Positions 1 through 8,625 are shown, numbered from the stretch's first letter. The stretch: DNA of 64,000 nt from Crystallibacter sulfonylureivorans_A (GCF_047607445.1 NZ_JBLKRT010000004.1:1-64000); one strand, 5' to 3'. Notes: generated from the sequence alone by a model not told the origin. Translations and numbers: made by a program.

Positions 1-53
1 GGAAAAAAAAAACCACGCCGCCCCCCCCCACTCCCCCCCCCCCCGCCGTCGTA
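1..53. other. Low-complexity sequence end, probable artefact
   Basis: The first bases are a run of A followed by long interrupted C runs, unlike anything else in the window. This looks like poor-quality sequence at a contig end rather than biology. The true downstream context of the first gene is therefore unknown. Confidence 0.6.
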
Positions 54-83
54 GTGGGTGCTCTTGGGGTCAGCCGCCGGTGG

Positions 84-1439
84 CTAGTGCTTGCCGGCCG
101 GCTCCTGCTCCCGGACCGCCTCGCTCTTCGGGGCAACCGATGCCAGCACCGGCTTGCCCAGCATCGAGATCACCACGGCGCCGATCAGCATCGGGATGAT
201 GAAGAGGAAGTACAGGTCGGTGGGCTGCCAGCCGCCGTCCATCAGCGCGCCGGCGATGATCGGCGACGCGATGGCGCCGACGCGGCCCATGCCGATGACC
301 AGGCCCAGGGCGGTGCCGCGCACGTCGGAGGTGTAGTAGGTGGGGCTGATGGCCAGCATGCCAGCGATGGGCGCGTTGGAGCCAAAGCCGACCAGGGCGG
401 CGGCGAACAGCGCGCCGGCCAGCGAGCCGGTGGAGAGCGAGAACGCGCCGAAGGTCAGGCCGCCGATCACGAAGAACACCGCGAGGACCTTGCGCATCGG
501 GAAGCGGGCGCCGAACGCACCCAGCACAACGGCGCCGATGATCGCGCCGACGCTGAAGAGCACGCCGGCGGTGATGCCGTCCTGCTGGCTGAAACCACTG
601 GCGGTGACCAGCTTGGGCGTCCAGGAGTTGGCGAAGTAGAAGCTGGCCATCAGGATGAAGTACGCCAGCGAGATCAGGATGGTGCGGCGGGCGTTGACGC
701 CGGTCAGCACGTCCGCGAAGCGGGACTTCTTCTTGGCCGGGGCCTCGGGCAGCTCCGGCAGCTCGCCGACCACCGGCTGGTCGATCCGGCGCAGCACCTT
801 GTTGATGCGGTGCAGGGCATTTTCCGGGCGGCGTACCAGCAGGAAGTCGACCGACTCGGGGACGGCCTTCCAGATGAACGGAATCATGATCACGGTGATG
901 ACGGCACCGAACAGGAAGGCGGAGCGCCAGCCGAACGCGCTGATCAGGACACCGGTGGCCATGCCGCCCAGCACGCCGCCAATCGGCTGTCCGATGCTGA
1001 CCAGGGCCAGCGCGGTGGAGCGCCGTTTGGCGTTGGAGAACTCGGACGCCAGCACGTTTGCGGTTGCCTGCAGCGTGCCCACGGCCAGGCCGGTGACAAA
1101 GCGCAGTACCACCAGCACGCCGTAGCCGGGCGCGAACGCGGAGATCAGCATGCCCACAGCGACGACGGCGGCGCCGATCACCAGAGTCTTCTGCCGGCCG
1201 ATCACATCCGCGATGCTGGAGACGAAGATGGACCCAATCGCCATGCCGACCAGCGCGGAGCTCAGCAGTACGCCCAGTTGGCTGGCGCTCAGGCCCCAGT
1301 CCTCCATCACGGCGTTGGCGCTGAACGCCATCACCAGGACGTCGAAACCGTCGATCATGTACAGCGCCATACAGATGGCAATAACGCCTACCTGGGTGCG
1401 CTTCATCGGAGCCGCTTCGATGCGGGCCTTGATATCCAT
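84..1439 (-). CDS. MFS transporter, aromatic acid:H+ symporter type
   Basis: A 451-residue major facilitator with about 12 hydrophobic segments. The N-terminal MDGFDV-like segment (YMIDGFDVLVMAF) early in TM1 and the loop 2-3 signature (SIADVIGRQKT) fit the aromatic acid:H+ symporter family (PcaK/BenK/MhpT relatives), which import benzoate-like acids; the exact substrate cannot be read. I chose the ATG at 1439 because homology-like sequence begins at MDIKARIEAA. An in-frame ATG at 1547 would add 36 residues of non-transporter-like sequence that run over an operator-like palindrome. It is divergent from the gene at 1767. No catabolic gene lies beside it here, but the sequence ends on its downstream side. 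Confidence 0.85.
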   Translation of the reverse strand: MDIKARIEAAPMKRTQVGVIAICMALYMIDGFDVLVMAFSANAVMEDWGLSASQLGVLLSSALVGMAIGSIFVSSIADVIGRQKTLVIGAAVVAVGMLISAFAPGYGVLVVLRFVTGLAVGTLQATANVLASEFSNAKRRSTALALVSIGQPIGGVLGGMATGVLISAFGWRSAFLFGAVITVIMIPFIWKAVPESVDFLLVRRPENALHRINKVLRRIDQPVVGELPELPEAPAKKKSRFADVLTGVNARRTILISLAYFILMASFYFANSWTPKLVTASGFSQQDGITAGVLFSVGAIIGAVVLGAFGARFPMRKVLAVFFVIGGLTFGAFSLSTGSLAGALFAAALVGFGSNAPIAGMLAISPTYYTSDVRGTALGLVIGMGRVGAIASPIIAGALMDGGWQPTDLYFLFIIPMLIGAVVISMLGKPVLASVAPKSEAVREQEPAGKH

Positions 1440-1501
1440 AGCGGGGCCTAACTTGTTGCTGGCGCGGCCGCTGCGAAGCGGCTGCTGACTGAACGACCGG
1501 T

Positions 1502-1520
1502 TTGTTCGGAATACGAACAA
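1502..1520. promoter_or_regulatory. Inverted repeat, probable operator for the MFS gene
   Basis: A perfect 7-bp inverted repeat, TTGTTCG then GAATA then CGAACAA, lies 63 bp upstream of the chosen MFS start in the 327-bp divergent gap (1440-1766). Short palindromes of this shape are typical sites for IclR-family regulators of aromatic-acid genes; that family assignment is inference. No other gene is apparent in the gap. Confidence 0.55.
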
Positions 1521-1766
1521 GCGTTCAAAATCACACTGACCCGTCAACTATATGGCGTGCACGACCCCTGCCTGTGCCGCAGGCCATAGATGTGTGAGCA
1601 AGCTCTCGTGGCGGGGGTTACAAAGGCCGGTGCCTGAGCCTCGCCCAGTACGGCCTGAGGCAGGACCCCCTGAAAATCTCACTGATAGGCCTATCCCGCC
1701 CCCTGCGGACGGAGCAGAGTTGAGCAAGGGGCTCACCGTCTACCGGCAAGTGAACAGGAGAAGACC

Positions 1767-2444
1767 ATGAGAATTGCAGTCCTTGGAACCGGCAGAGTAG
1801 GCCAAACCATGGCAGCACGCCTTGCCGAGCTGGGCCACACCGTGACCATCGGAACCCGCGATCCTGAAGCCACACTATCCCGGACGGCGCCTGACGCCAT
1901 GGGCACCCCGCCCTTGGTCGCGTGGGCCGCCGACCACCCCGGCATCGGTGTGGCCCGCTTCGCCGACGCCGCCGCCGGCGCCGACCTGATCGTCAACGCG
2001 ACCAACGGCGGCGCATCCCTGGACGCCTTGACCCAGGCCGGAACCGAAAACCTCGACGGCAAAGTGATCCTGGACATCGCGAACCCCTTGGACACCACTC
2101 AGGGGATGCCTCCGACCCTCTTCGTCAAGGACACGGATTCGCTCGGCGAGCAGATCCAGCGGGCCTTCCCCGCAGCCCGCGTTGTAAAGTCCCTCAACAC
2201 GCTCACCGCCGAATTCCAGGCCTACCCGGCCCGGCTCCCCGAGACCGGCACGGTCTTCGTGTCCGGCAACGACGCCGCGGCCAAGAGCTCGGTCACCGAA
2301 CTCCTGAAGGATTTCGGCCATCAGGACGTCATCGACCTTGGCGACATCACCACCGCCCGCGGTGCCGAAATGGTGATGCCCCTCTGGCTCCGCCTCTGGG
2401 GCGCGCTCGGTTCCCCCGCCTTCAACTTCAAGATCGTCCGCTGA
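1767..2444 (+). CDS. NADPH-dependent F420 reductase-like / NAD(P)-binding oxidoreductase
   Basis: A 225-residue Rossmann protein. The N-terminus reads MRIAVLGTGRVGQTMA, a GxGxxG dinucleotide-binding motif at residues 7-12, followed by the GTRDPE stretch typical of the F420-dependent NADP oxidoreductase superfamily. The mid-part VKSLNTL and the DLGDI stretch near the end also match this family, which reduces F420 or other acceptors with NADPH. The start is supported by AGGAG six bases upstream. It stands alone, divergent from the MFS gene. Whether it truly uses F420 is uncertain, because many short homologues in actinobacteria are uncharacterised. Confidence 0.8.
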   Translation: MRIAVLGTGRVGQTMAARLAELGHTVTIGTRDPEATLSRTAPDAMGTPPLVAWAADHPGIGVARFADAAAGADLIVNATNGGASLDALTQAGTENLDGKVILDIANPLDTTQGMPPTLFVKDTDSLGEQIQRAFPAARVVKSLNTLTAEFQAYPARLPETGTVFVSGNDAAAKSSVTELLKDFGHQDVIDLGDITTARGAEMVMPLWLRLWGALGSPAFNFKIVR

Positions 2445-2561
2445 CCTCTCGGAAGCCACTTCTCCTACCCGCGAGCGGGGAGACGGGCAGCCCTCCGAAC
2501 CGCTAATCGCTCCAGGGGTCCGCGCTCCTCGGCGTTTGGATGCGCGACGCCGTCGGCGGAG

Positions 2562-3560
2562 TTACTCCCGCCGTGCATTCTTCAGCTGCCTCCGCCGCGG
2601 GAGTTTGGGCCCGCGCAGCTCGTCGGAGCGGACCAGCACGACGCCGGCGACGATCAGCACGCCGCCAAGCAGCTGGATGATGGCGGGGAGCTCGCCCAGC
2701 AGCAGCCAGGCCCAGATGACGGCGAAGAGCACCTCGGTCAGTGAGACGAAGGAGGCCACCTTGGAGCCGAGTGCGCGGGCGGCCATGATGCCCGTGACGT
2801 AGGACAGTACGGTGGACAGCAGCACCAGCCCGGCCAGCGGCACCCACCACTGGGTATGCCAGCCCGCCAACTGCACGTCGGCCGTGCTGAAGGTCATCGG
2901 CAGGATCTGCACTGCTCCCAGGACCACAATGGCGGCGCCACCCACCAGCAGGCCGCCGGCGGCGAGGACCAGCGGGGGCAGCGAATCATTCTGCTTGGCG
3001 GTGATGAAGAAGTAGACCACCAGGCACACTGCCGCGCCGAGCCCCCAGAGGACGCCGGCCAAATCCAGCTTCACCGGCCCGAAGACGTCCAGCACTAGCA
3101 TCAGCCCGGCCACCGCCAGGACGGTGCCGGCAATGGTCGCCGGGCGGGGCATCCGGCGGCTGGTCAGCCAGAGCCAGAGGACGATCAGCACCGGCGCCAG
3201 GAACTCCAGAAGCAGCGCGACGCCCACGGACAGGGTGGCCACGGCGTTGAAGTAGAACAGCTGGCAGCCGGCCACGCCGATCAACCCGAAGAGCAGAATG
3301 GTCTTCCAGTTCTGCCGCAGCTGGTGCCAACGACCGCGCAACATGAAGGCGGCGGGCAGGAACAGAATCAGGGCCGCACCCACCATACGCACCGCCACCG
3401 CGGAGCCCGGGGTCCAGCCGGCTTCCAGCAGGGACTTGGCAAAAGAGCCGGAGAGTCCGAACACTGCCGAGGAAGCCAGTGCGATGCCGACGCCGGCCAC
3501 AGCTGATCCGGGGCGCGGCGGAGCTGTTAGGAGGCGCTGCTCGGCAACGGTTGAAGCCAT
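2562..3560 (-). CDS. EamA/DMT-family permease
   Basis: A 332-residue protein with ten hydrophobic segments arranged as two EamA halves (roughly residues 20-150 and 165-310), the hallmark of drug/metabolite exporters such as RhaT/YdcZ-type carriers. The second half contains the conserved SLTEVLFAVIWAWLLLGE stretch. The ATG at 3560 is chosen because GAAGGA lies just upstream; an ATG at 3620 is in frame but sits inside the operator. The C-terminal tail is basic and cytoplasmic. It is divergent from a CGNR regulator, which is probably its controller. Substrate unknown. Confidence 0.85.
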   Translation of the reverse strand: MASTVAEQRLLTAPPRPGSAVAGVGIALASSAVFGLSGSFAKSLLEAGWTPGSAVAVRMVGAALILFLPAAFMLRGRWHQLRQNWKTILLFGLIGVAGCQLFYFNAVATLSVGVALLLEFLAPVLIVLWLWLTSRRMPRPATIAGTVLAVAGLMLVLDVFGPVKLDLAGVLWGLGAAVCLVVYFFITAKQNDSLPPLVLAAGGLLVGGAAIVVLGAVQILPMTFSTADVQLAGWHTQWWVPLAGLVLLSTVLSYVTGIMAARALGSKVASFVSLTEVLFAVIWAWLLLGELPAIIQLLGGVLIVAGVVLVRSDELRGPKLPRRRQLKNARRE

Positions 3561-3607
3561 GATGGGTCCTTCAGGATGTGCGGTTCGCTCCCGGCGCAGA
3601 ATGGTCC

Positions 3608-3665
3608 TGTCAGGAGTCATAAGAGGTATACTCCTGACAATAATCCCGCCAACGCTCAGGAGTCA
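3608..3665. promoter_or_regulatory. Operator between EamA gene and CGNR regulator
   Basis: A perfect 10-bp inverted repeat (TGTCAGGAGT at 3608-3617, ACTCCTGACA at 3630-3639, 12-bp spacer) lies in the divergent gap. A further direct half-site, TCAGGAGTCA at 3656-3665, overlaps the Shine-Dalgarno of the regulator. A TATACT -10-like hexamer at 3627-3632 is embedded in the palindrome. The layout suggests autoregulation plus control of the exporter. Confidence 0.65.
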
Positions 3666-3667
3666 AG

Positions 3668-4216
3668 ATGGTATTTGCTCATGACACACAGGCTTCGTTG
3701 GTGGACGCGGCGCGGCTGGTCAACACGGCCGAGGTTCATCCGGATGGCTTGAGCAGCTTGGAGGAACTGGAGGCCTTTGTGCGCTCCGTGGGCTACACCG
3801 GCTCGCGCACGCATTCCGCCGGTGAGTTGGAAGCGGTCCGCGGCCTGCGCCCCATGCTCAAGGAAATCTGGTCAGCGCCGGAGGACCGCGCCGTCGTGAT
3901 GGTGAATAAGATTCTGGCCGATGCCGGGGCCATCCCGCAGCTGATCAAACACGACCAATGGGACTACCACCTGCACGCCACCAGTCCCGATTCACCGCTG
4001 CACGTGCGGATCTCGGTGGAGGCTGCGATGGCGCTGGTGGACGTGATCCGCGAAAAGCAGCTGGACCGGCTGCGAACCTGCGCCGCGGAGGACTGCTCGG
4101 CGGTGCTTGTGGACCTGTCGAAGAACCGGTCGAAGCTCTTCTGCGATACCGGCAACTGCGCCAACCGCACGCATGTGGCCGCGTATCGGGCGCGGAAGTC
4201 GGCTGCCGCCAGCTGA
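3668..4216 (+). CDS. CGNR zinc-finger / ABATE-domain regulator
   Basis: A 182-residue protein. The N-terminal two thirds match the ABATE (putative stress-induced regulator) fold. The last 45 residues carry the CGNR zinc finger: C-x4-C (RTCAAEDC) followed by FCDTGNCANRTHVAAYRAR, where GN-CANR replaces the name-giving CGNR. Such proteins bind DNA in actinobacteria. An AGGAG sits five bases before the ATG and also forms part of a repeated operator half-site. The divergent EamA exporter is the natural target. The inducer is unknown. Confidence 0.85.
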   Translation: MVFAHDTQASLVDAARLVNTAEVHPDGLSSLEELEAFVRSVGYTGSRTHSAGELEAVRGLRPMLKEIWSAPEDRAVVMVNKILADAGAIPQLIKHDQWDYHLHATSPDSPLHVRISVEAAMALVDVIREKQLDRLRTCAAEDCSAVLVDLSKNRSKLFCDTGNCANRTHVAAYRARKSAAAS

Positions 4217-4306
4217 GCACTGGGCACTACCGGCCAAGCCACGAGCTGACCGACGGCGGGCCAACCGCGGCTCGCCGGCCAAGCGCCCGCTCCCTTCGTG
4301 GTCGGC

Positions 4307-5191
4307 CTACCGGTTGCCGGCCGAGTACGGCGTGCCCGGGTCCAGATCAATCACCGTGCGCAGCGGCGGCAGCAGCGAATCCTCCCACGTGGCGGTGAAT
4401 TTCATTCCCTCAGGACCGTTCAGTTGGGCCTTGGACTGGATCACCGGCCCGTGCTCGTAGAGGTAGGCCGCCACGTTGAAGGCCAGTTCCACCAGCACGT
4501 TCGGGTCGACGCCGCGGAAATGCACCTGAACATCCGGCAGGCCCAGCTGGTACATGCCCAGGCTGTCCACCACCATGGCGCCTTCGTCGTTGCTGACCAG
4601 GAAGAACCGCATGTTGACCGGGCCGGCCAGCGGATGGGCCGCCTCGAGTTCACCGGGGTCTCGCCAGTGCGAGTTGTGCAGCCAGCGGATCGCGGCCGGT
4701 TTGGTCGCCTCGGCCAGTAGGCGCAGCACCCGGTGGAAGGACTCGACGCGCGGCTTCGGTTCGAAGCCGCTGGCCACCACTTCAGTGACCAGGATCCGGT
4801 GGCTGCAGCCGGGCACTTCCTGCCCGGCATCCGGCCAGGACCAGCTCTGGTCGGTGGGAGTCGCTTGCAGCGCTTCAGCGGAGGTCATGGTCCCGCCGGG
4901 AACGGCAACGCCGGTGCTCAGGTGGACGGTCTGCGCGCCGCTGGAACCGTTGATGTCGAAGGAGTGGTCTGCGTGCGGCAGCAGGGCCACGCCCTGCGAA
5001 AAGGTGGCGCCGGGAAATTCTGCGGTCAGCCGGTTCCGGAGCTCCTCACTGAAGACGCCGGGATCGGCGCGGTACCAGAGCTCCGCCGCCAGGGTGGTTT
5101 TCGCTTCCGGGGCCTGCTCGCCGTTCGCGGCGGCGGTGTTGCCGGGGTCGGCCGGGAAGGGTTGCTGCGCGGAGGTGTTGCCGGAAGTCAT
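4307..5191 (-). CDS. DUF4261-like protein
   Basis: A 294-residue soluble protein with no signal peptide. The C-terminal part, with LPDVQVHFRGVDPNVLVELAFN and an aromatic AAYLYEHG stretch, resembles DUF4261, a domain of unknown function found in bacterial housekeeping-like proteins. Residues 150-210 contain the region around AIRWLHNSHWRDP. The first ~30 residues are low complexity (Ala, Asn, Glu). It converges with the CGNR gene across a 90-bp gap. No function can be assigned. Confidence 0.65.
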   Translation of the reverse strand: MTSGNTSAQQPFPADPGNTAAANGEQAPEAKTTLAAELWYRADPGVFSEELRNRLTAEFPGATFSQGVALLPHADHSFDINGSSGAQTVHLSTGVAVPGGTMTSAEALQATPTDQSWSWPDAGQEVPGCSHRILVTEVVASGFEPKPRVESFHRVLRLLAEATKPAAIRWLHNSHWRDPGELEAAHPLAGPVNMRFFLVSNDEGAMVVDSLGMYQLGLPDVQVHFRGVDPNVLVELAFNVAAYLYEHGPVIQSKAQLNGPEGMKFTATWEDSLLPPLRTVIDLDPGTPYSAGNR

Positions 5192-5319
5192 GTTGCCAGC
5201 TTGTCAGGCGCGGACGGCCCGGCGCCAGCTTGTAAGGTCCGGGCGGGCATGCGCCAGCGGATCATCAGACCTGCGCCGGTGGATCAGCGGGCGGGCTCGG
5301 ACGTCCCGGGGACAGCCGA

Positions 5320-5748
5320 TTAGCGGGCGGAGCCGCCGTCGTCGTCGCCGCCGGAAAGACGGTTGGTGGCCTGGCCGGGGTTCTTGCGGGATTCCGCTGC
5401 CTGCTGCTCTTCCACCTGGGCCCGGCTCTGCGGCGTTCCGGGGGCAGGCACGCTGCCCGCGCCGCCTGGGATCTTCGACGAGACGCGGTGGATCCCGGAG
5501 CCTTCGCTGAGGTGGCTGGGGTTCTCCTTGGTGGACATGGTCAGCACCGCCACTACCAGCAGGGAGGCGATGAACGCGATGCCGGCAGCTGTCACGCCGA
5601 GGTCCCAGCGCAGCAGGTTGCCGGACCCACCGGTGGCGAAAACCATGGTGAGGAAACCGGCGATGACGGCCAGCACCGCCGAAAAGATCAACGGGCCCTT
5701 GACGGACAACCGCCGTTCGTCCGGACGCCCAGACGCGTTCTTGCCCAC
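5320..5748 (-). CDS. Small two-TM membrane protein
   Basis: A 142-residue protein with a short basic N-terminus, two transmembrane helices (about residues 18-40 and 50-69) and a polar cytoplasmic tail rich in Ser, Gly and Gln. Unrecognised. The GTG start has GGAGG seven bases upstream, a strong reason to believe the gene. A different-frame ORF overlapping it (5204-5836) has no such support. Confidence 0.7.
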   Translation of the reverse strand: MGKNASGRPDERRLSVKGPLIFSAVLAVIAGFLTMVFATGGSGNLLRWDLGVTAAGIAFIASLLVVAVLTMSTKENPSHLSEGSGIHRVSSKIPGGAGSVPAPGTPQSRAQVEEQQAAESRKNPGQATNRLSGGDDDGGSAR

Positions 5749-5882
5749 GATGATTCCTCCTGCTGACGGGGTAAAGCCACATCCAGTCTACCGGTCGTAG
5801 AAGTTCTCCGAGTGGTGCCGGTGGCCGCCGCCACATCGGGGCAGGCTTGTCAGCATCCGCCAGCTGCCGGACAATGCCCGCT

Positions 5883-6527
5883 CTAGCCGGCTGCGGCCTG
5901 CCGTGCGTCGTGCCGCAGGCTCAACGCGGCGATCAGCAGCACGACGGCGATGATGATCGCCGCCCCGCCCAGTACGCCCAGCAGGGCATGCGGGCCAAGG
6001 TAGGAGAAGAACGGCAGGGCAATGCCGAAGCCGACGGACACTGCGCCGGTGATCAGCCAGTCCCGGGCCAGCACTGAGCCGGCGCCGGGTGCGGCAGCGG
6101 AGTCCATCGCGGCCGCCGAGCCGCCGGCGGCAGGCCGGCCCTGCACCTGGTCGCCGCTCGCCGCACCGGCGGGCCGGTTGCTCCATCCCAGCATCAGCTC
6201 TGCGCCACCGGAGACCAGCAGCGCCGCGGTGGCCAGCACGGTGAACATCGGCACGGTCTGGAACACGCAGGCGAGGACGCCGGTCACCGCCAATACGCCG
6301 GCTTGCACGAGCAGCAGCTGGCGATGGGCCGCAGCGGCCGGCTGGCGGGCCAGCAGCCAGACCGCCACGCCACTGAGCAGCAGGAAGAGTCCGCCGGCCA
6401 CGGCCATCACGGTTCGGCCGGGCTCCTGCCAGAAGATGGTGATGGCGCCGAAGGCAGCGGCCACCAGGGCGCGGAACAGGACTGGCTGCCAGAACGCGGC
6501 GGCCTGGGTAGTACTCGGGATCGTCAC
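5883..6527 (-). CDS. DUF308/HdeD-like integral membrane protein
   Basis: A 214-residue, very hydrophobic protein with about six helices in paired hairpins. A flexible, Ala/Gly-rich linker near residues 120-150 separates the first four helices from the last two. Paired short helices with small residues resemble the HdeD/DUF308 acid-resistance membrane family, but I did not see a diagnostic motif. GTG start with GGAAG close by. It lies between a small membrane protein and a MATE pump on the same strand. Confidence 0.6.
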   Translation of the reverse strand: MTIPSTTQAAAFWQPVLFRALVAAAFGAITIFWQEPGRTVMAVAGGLFLLLSGVAVWLLARQPAAAAHRQLLLVQAGVLAVTGVLACVFQTVPMFTVLATAALLVSGGAELMLGWSNRPAGAASGDQVQGRPAAGGSAAAMDSAAAPGAGSVLARDWLITGAVSVGFGIALPFFSYLGPHALLGVLGGAAIIIAVVLLIAALSLRHDARQAAAG

Positions 6528-6537
6528 GGCTTCCAGC

Positions 6538-7908
6538 CTAATGCGCCCCGGTGATCATCCACGCATCGTTGCGCACCCGCCAGCCCAGCGTCGCGGCGCG
6601 GGCCGCCGTGTAGCCGAGCGCGAACGCGGCCCACAGCCAGAGCAGGCCCTCGGTGCCGGTCAGGCCGGCCCGCTCCACCCACACCAGCAGCGGCGCGTAG
6701 ATGGCCAGGTTCACGACGCCGGCGATCGCCAGATACCGCGCGTCACCTGCGCCGATCAGCACGCCGTCCAGCACAAACACGAAGCCGCAGATCGGCTGGC
6801 TCAACGCCAGCACCCAGATGGCGGCGGTGAAGGCCTGGTGCACGGCCGGGTCGGAGGTGAAGACCCAGCCGAGCACGGGGGCCACCGCGGCCAGCAGCAG
6901 GCCGGTCACCGCACCGAAGCCGATGCCCCAGAGGATCATCCGGCGGGTCAGCGAGTGGGCCAGCGCCTTGTTCGACGCACCCAGTTCCTTGCCGATCAGG
7001 GCCTGGGCAGCGATCGCGATGGCGTCCAGCGCGAAGGCCAGGAAGCTGTACATGGTCATCACCAGTTGATGCCCGGCCAGACTCACCGGACCCTGCGAGG
7101 TGGCCACAAAAACGGTGGCGAGCAGCGCGACCCGCATGCTCAAGGTCCGCAGCATCAGCCAGGACCCGACGTGTGTGGTGGCCTTCAGCCCCGCCCAGGT
7201 GGGCCGCAGTGGCACGGAGAATTTGACCGCCCCGCGGTAGACGATGACCAGGTAGACCGCCGCCATGCCCCATTGCACCAGGCTGGTGCCCATCGCCGAA
7301 CCGGCTACGGACAGTCCCATGCCGTAGACCAACAGGAAGTTCAGCCCGATGTTGACCAGGAAGCCGACGCCGGCCACCAGCAGCGGGGTCTTGGTGTCCT
7401 GCAGTCCGCGCAGCACGCCGGTGGCCGCCAGCACGATCAGCATGCCGGGCAGCCCCGGCATCGACCAGCGCAAGTACTCCACGGCGAAGTCCTGCACCGC
7501 CCCGGCAGCGCCCATCGCGGCGGTCAGGTCGGGCGCGAAGAACCAGCCGGCCACGGCCATCACGATGCCGACGGCCAGCGCCAGCCAGATGCCGTCGCGG
7601 CCGACGCCGTAGGCCTCCGCCAGCCGGCCCCCACCGAGCAGTCGTGCCACCGCGGGCGTGGTGGAGTAGGCCAGGAAGATCATCAATCCGACGACGGTCT
7701 GCACCACGGTGGCGGCCAGCCCCATGCCGGCCAGTTCCGCCACGCCGAGGTGTCCAACGATCGCCGAGTCGGCCGCCAGGAACAGCGGCTCGGCGATCAA
7801 CGCCCCGAACGCGGGGATCGCGAGCGCAAGGATGCGCCGGTTCAGGCCCTGTCCTTGCTGCCGCGCGGCCGTCTTCTCCGGATTCACGCCTTCCAGCTTA
7901 GGCGCCAT
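6538..7908 (-). CDS. MATE-family efflux transporter
   Basis: About 456 residues with 12 helices. The first helix reads IPAFGALIAEPLFLAADSAIVGHLG, the signature of DinF-type MATE exporters that use Na+ or H+ to expel cationic drugs; the second half repeats the pattern (SMRVALLATVFVATS). Start uncertain: the ATG at 7908 overlaps the upstream PIN-domain gene by 11 bp, while a GTG at 7887 (VNPEK) has a GGAAGG directly before it. The overlap suggests co-transcription with the toxin-antitoxin genes. Confidence 0.88.
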   Translation of the reverse strand: MAPKLEGVNPEKTAARQQGQGLNRRILALAIPAFGALIAEPLFLAADSAIVGHLGVAELAGMGLAATVVQTVVGLMIFLAYSTTPAVARLLGGGRLAEAYGVGRDGIWLALAVGIVMAVAGWFFAPDLTAAMGAAGAVQDFAVEYLRWSMPGLPGMLIVLAATGVLRGLQDTKTPLLVAGVGFLVNIGLNFLLVYGMGLSVAGSAMGTSLVQWGMAAVYLVIVYRGAVKFSVPLRPTWAGLKATTHVGSWLMLRTLSMRVALLATVFVATSQGPVSLAGHQLVMTMYSFLAFALDAIAIAAQALIGKELGASNKALAHSLTRRMILWGIGFGAVTGLLLAAVAPVLGWVFTSDPAVHQAFTAAIWVLALSQPICGFVFVLDGVLIGAGDARYLAIAGVVNLAIYAPLLVWVERAGLTGTEGLLWLWAAFALGYTAARAATLGWRVRNDAWMITGAH

Positions 7909-8323
7909 ACAGCCCGGATTCCGGCGTGACGAACCTGCACCGCGGACCCGGAGCTTTCGCCAGGCGGACATCACGAGTGGCCAACGGAAGCTCCAGTTGT
8001 TCGGCAAGCGCTACGTAGGCGGCATCATAAGCAGTAATAGAGTGCCTCAGCTCCCAGATTCGTGCCGCCAGCAAGCCGAAGGGCCATGTCTGGAGGGGCC
8101 ACTGCCGCATCTCACCGAAAGCAGCTGCCGCACGAATGCTCGTGAGCCGACCCGACAGCTCTTTTCGGCGCAAAACGTTCGCCGCTTCGAACAAAGCCAG
8201 CTCCGTCGCATGGTTCTGGCCGGACTTCAAAAGATTGCGCGCCCACGCGCGTTCCGGGGGAGTTCCCACTAACGCTGACAGCATGACTGACGCATCTACG
8301 ACGAGGCCGCTTGGAGAAGTCAC
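7898..8323 (-). CDS. VapC-type PIN-domain toxin
   Basis: A 141-residue PIN-domain ribonuclease. The acidic metal-binding set is visible: D in LVVDASVM (residue 10), E in ALFEAANVL, D in ITAYDAAYVALAEQL and D in LATRDVRLA. VapC toxins cleave tRNA or rRNA when not bound by their antitoxin. The start codon overlaps the stop of the upstream antitoxin gene by four bases (ATGA), the usual toxin-antitoxin arrangement. Confidence 0.88.
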   Translation of the reverse strand: MTSPSGLVVDASVMLSALVGTPPERAWARNLLKSGQNHATELALFEAANVLRRKELSGRLTSIRAAAAFGEMRQWPLQTWPFGLLAARIWELRHSITAYDAAYVALAEQLELPLATRDVRLAKAPGPRCRFVTPESGLYGA

Positions 8324-8559
8324 CGACGATCTGCGTCCAGAGCTTCAAGTATCTCGGCGGTGGTCAAGCCATCGTCTGTGTTCAGTTCGACATTCGCGTC
8401 GAGCCCTCGGACGAAATCTACCGGACTGGGACGGACCGCCAACTGCGCCAATTCCGCGTTCAGGTACTCCTGCAGCGATTGGCCCGACCGCCGTGCCTTA
8501 GCAGCCAGCCGGTCCCTAATCTCTTGGGGCACGTGGCGAATGGTGATGGATACCGTCAT
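8320..8559 (-). CDS. FitA-like ribbon-helix-helix antitoxin
   Basis: A 79-residue protein. Residues 1-40 (MTVSITIRHVPQEIRDRLAA followed by RSGQSLQEYLN) form the beta strand and two helices of an RHH DNA-binding domain as in FitA/VapB. The C-terminal part (about residues 45-79) would wrap the toxin. It should repress its own promoter; a near-perfect palindrome lies 18 bp upstream of the start. Confidence 0.87.
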   Translation of the reverse strand: MTVSITIRHVPQEIRDRLAAKARRSGQSLQEYLNAELAQLAVRPSPVDFVRGLDANVELNTDDGLTTAEILEALDADRR

Positions 8560-8576
8560 GATCCAAGCGTAGTCAG

Positions 8577-8599
8577 AGTGCAGGCATTATGCATGCACT
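8577..8599. promoter_or_regulatory. Palindromic operator of the toxin-antitoxin module
   Basis: A 23-bp palindrome with 6-bp outer arms (AGTGCA and TGCACT) and 10 of 11 base pairs matched, upstream of the antitoxin start. Read on the minus strand it contains CATAAT, a plausible -10 box, so a bound antitoxin would block transcription. Long palindromes over the promoter are characteristic of FitAB and VapBC modules. Confidence 0.6.
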
Positions 8600-8625
8600 T
8601 TCCACAAGGCTCTTTGGTCCCCCCC

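Noticed and set aside
54..1451. Long plus-strand frame opposite the first MFS gene
   Set aside because: Arg/Gln/His-rich shadow typical of GC-rich antisense frames; the minus-strand frame has clear membrane helices.
6022..7929. 635-codon plus-strand frame
   Set aside because: Runs opposite the MATE and membrane-protein genes and has low-complexity His/Gln/Gly content without any domain.
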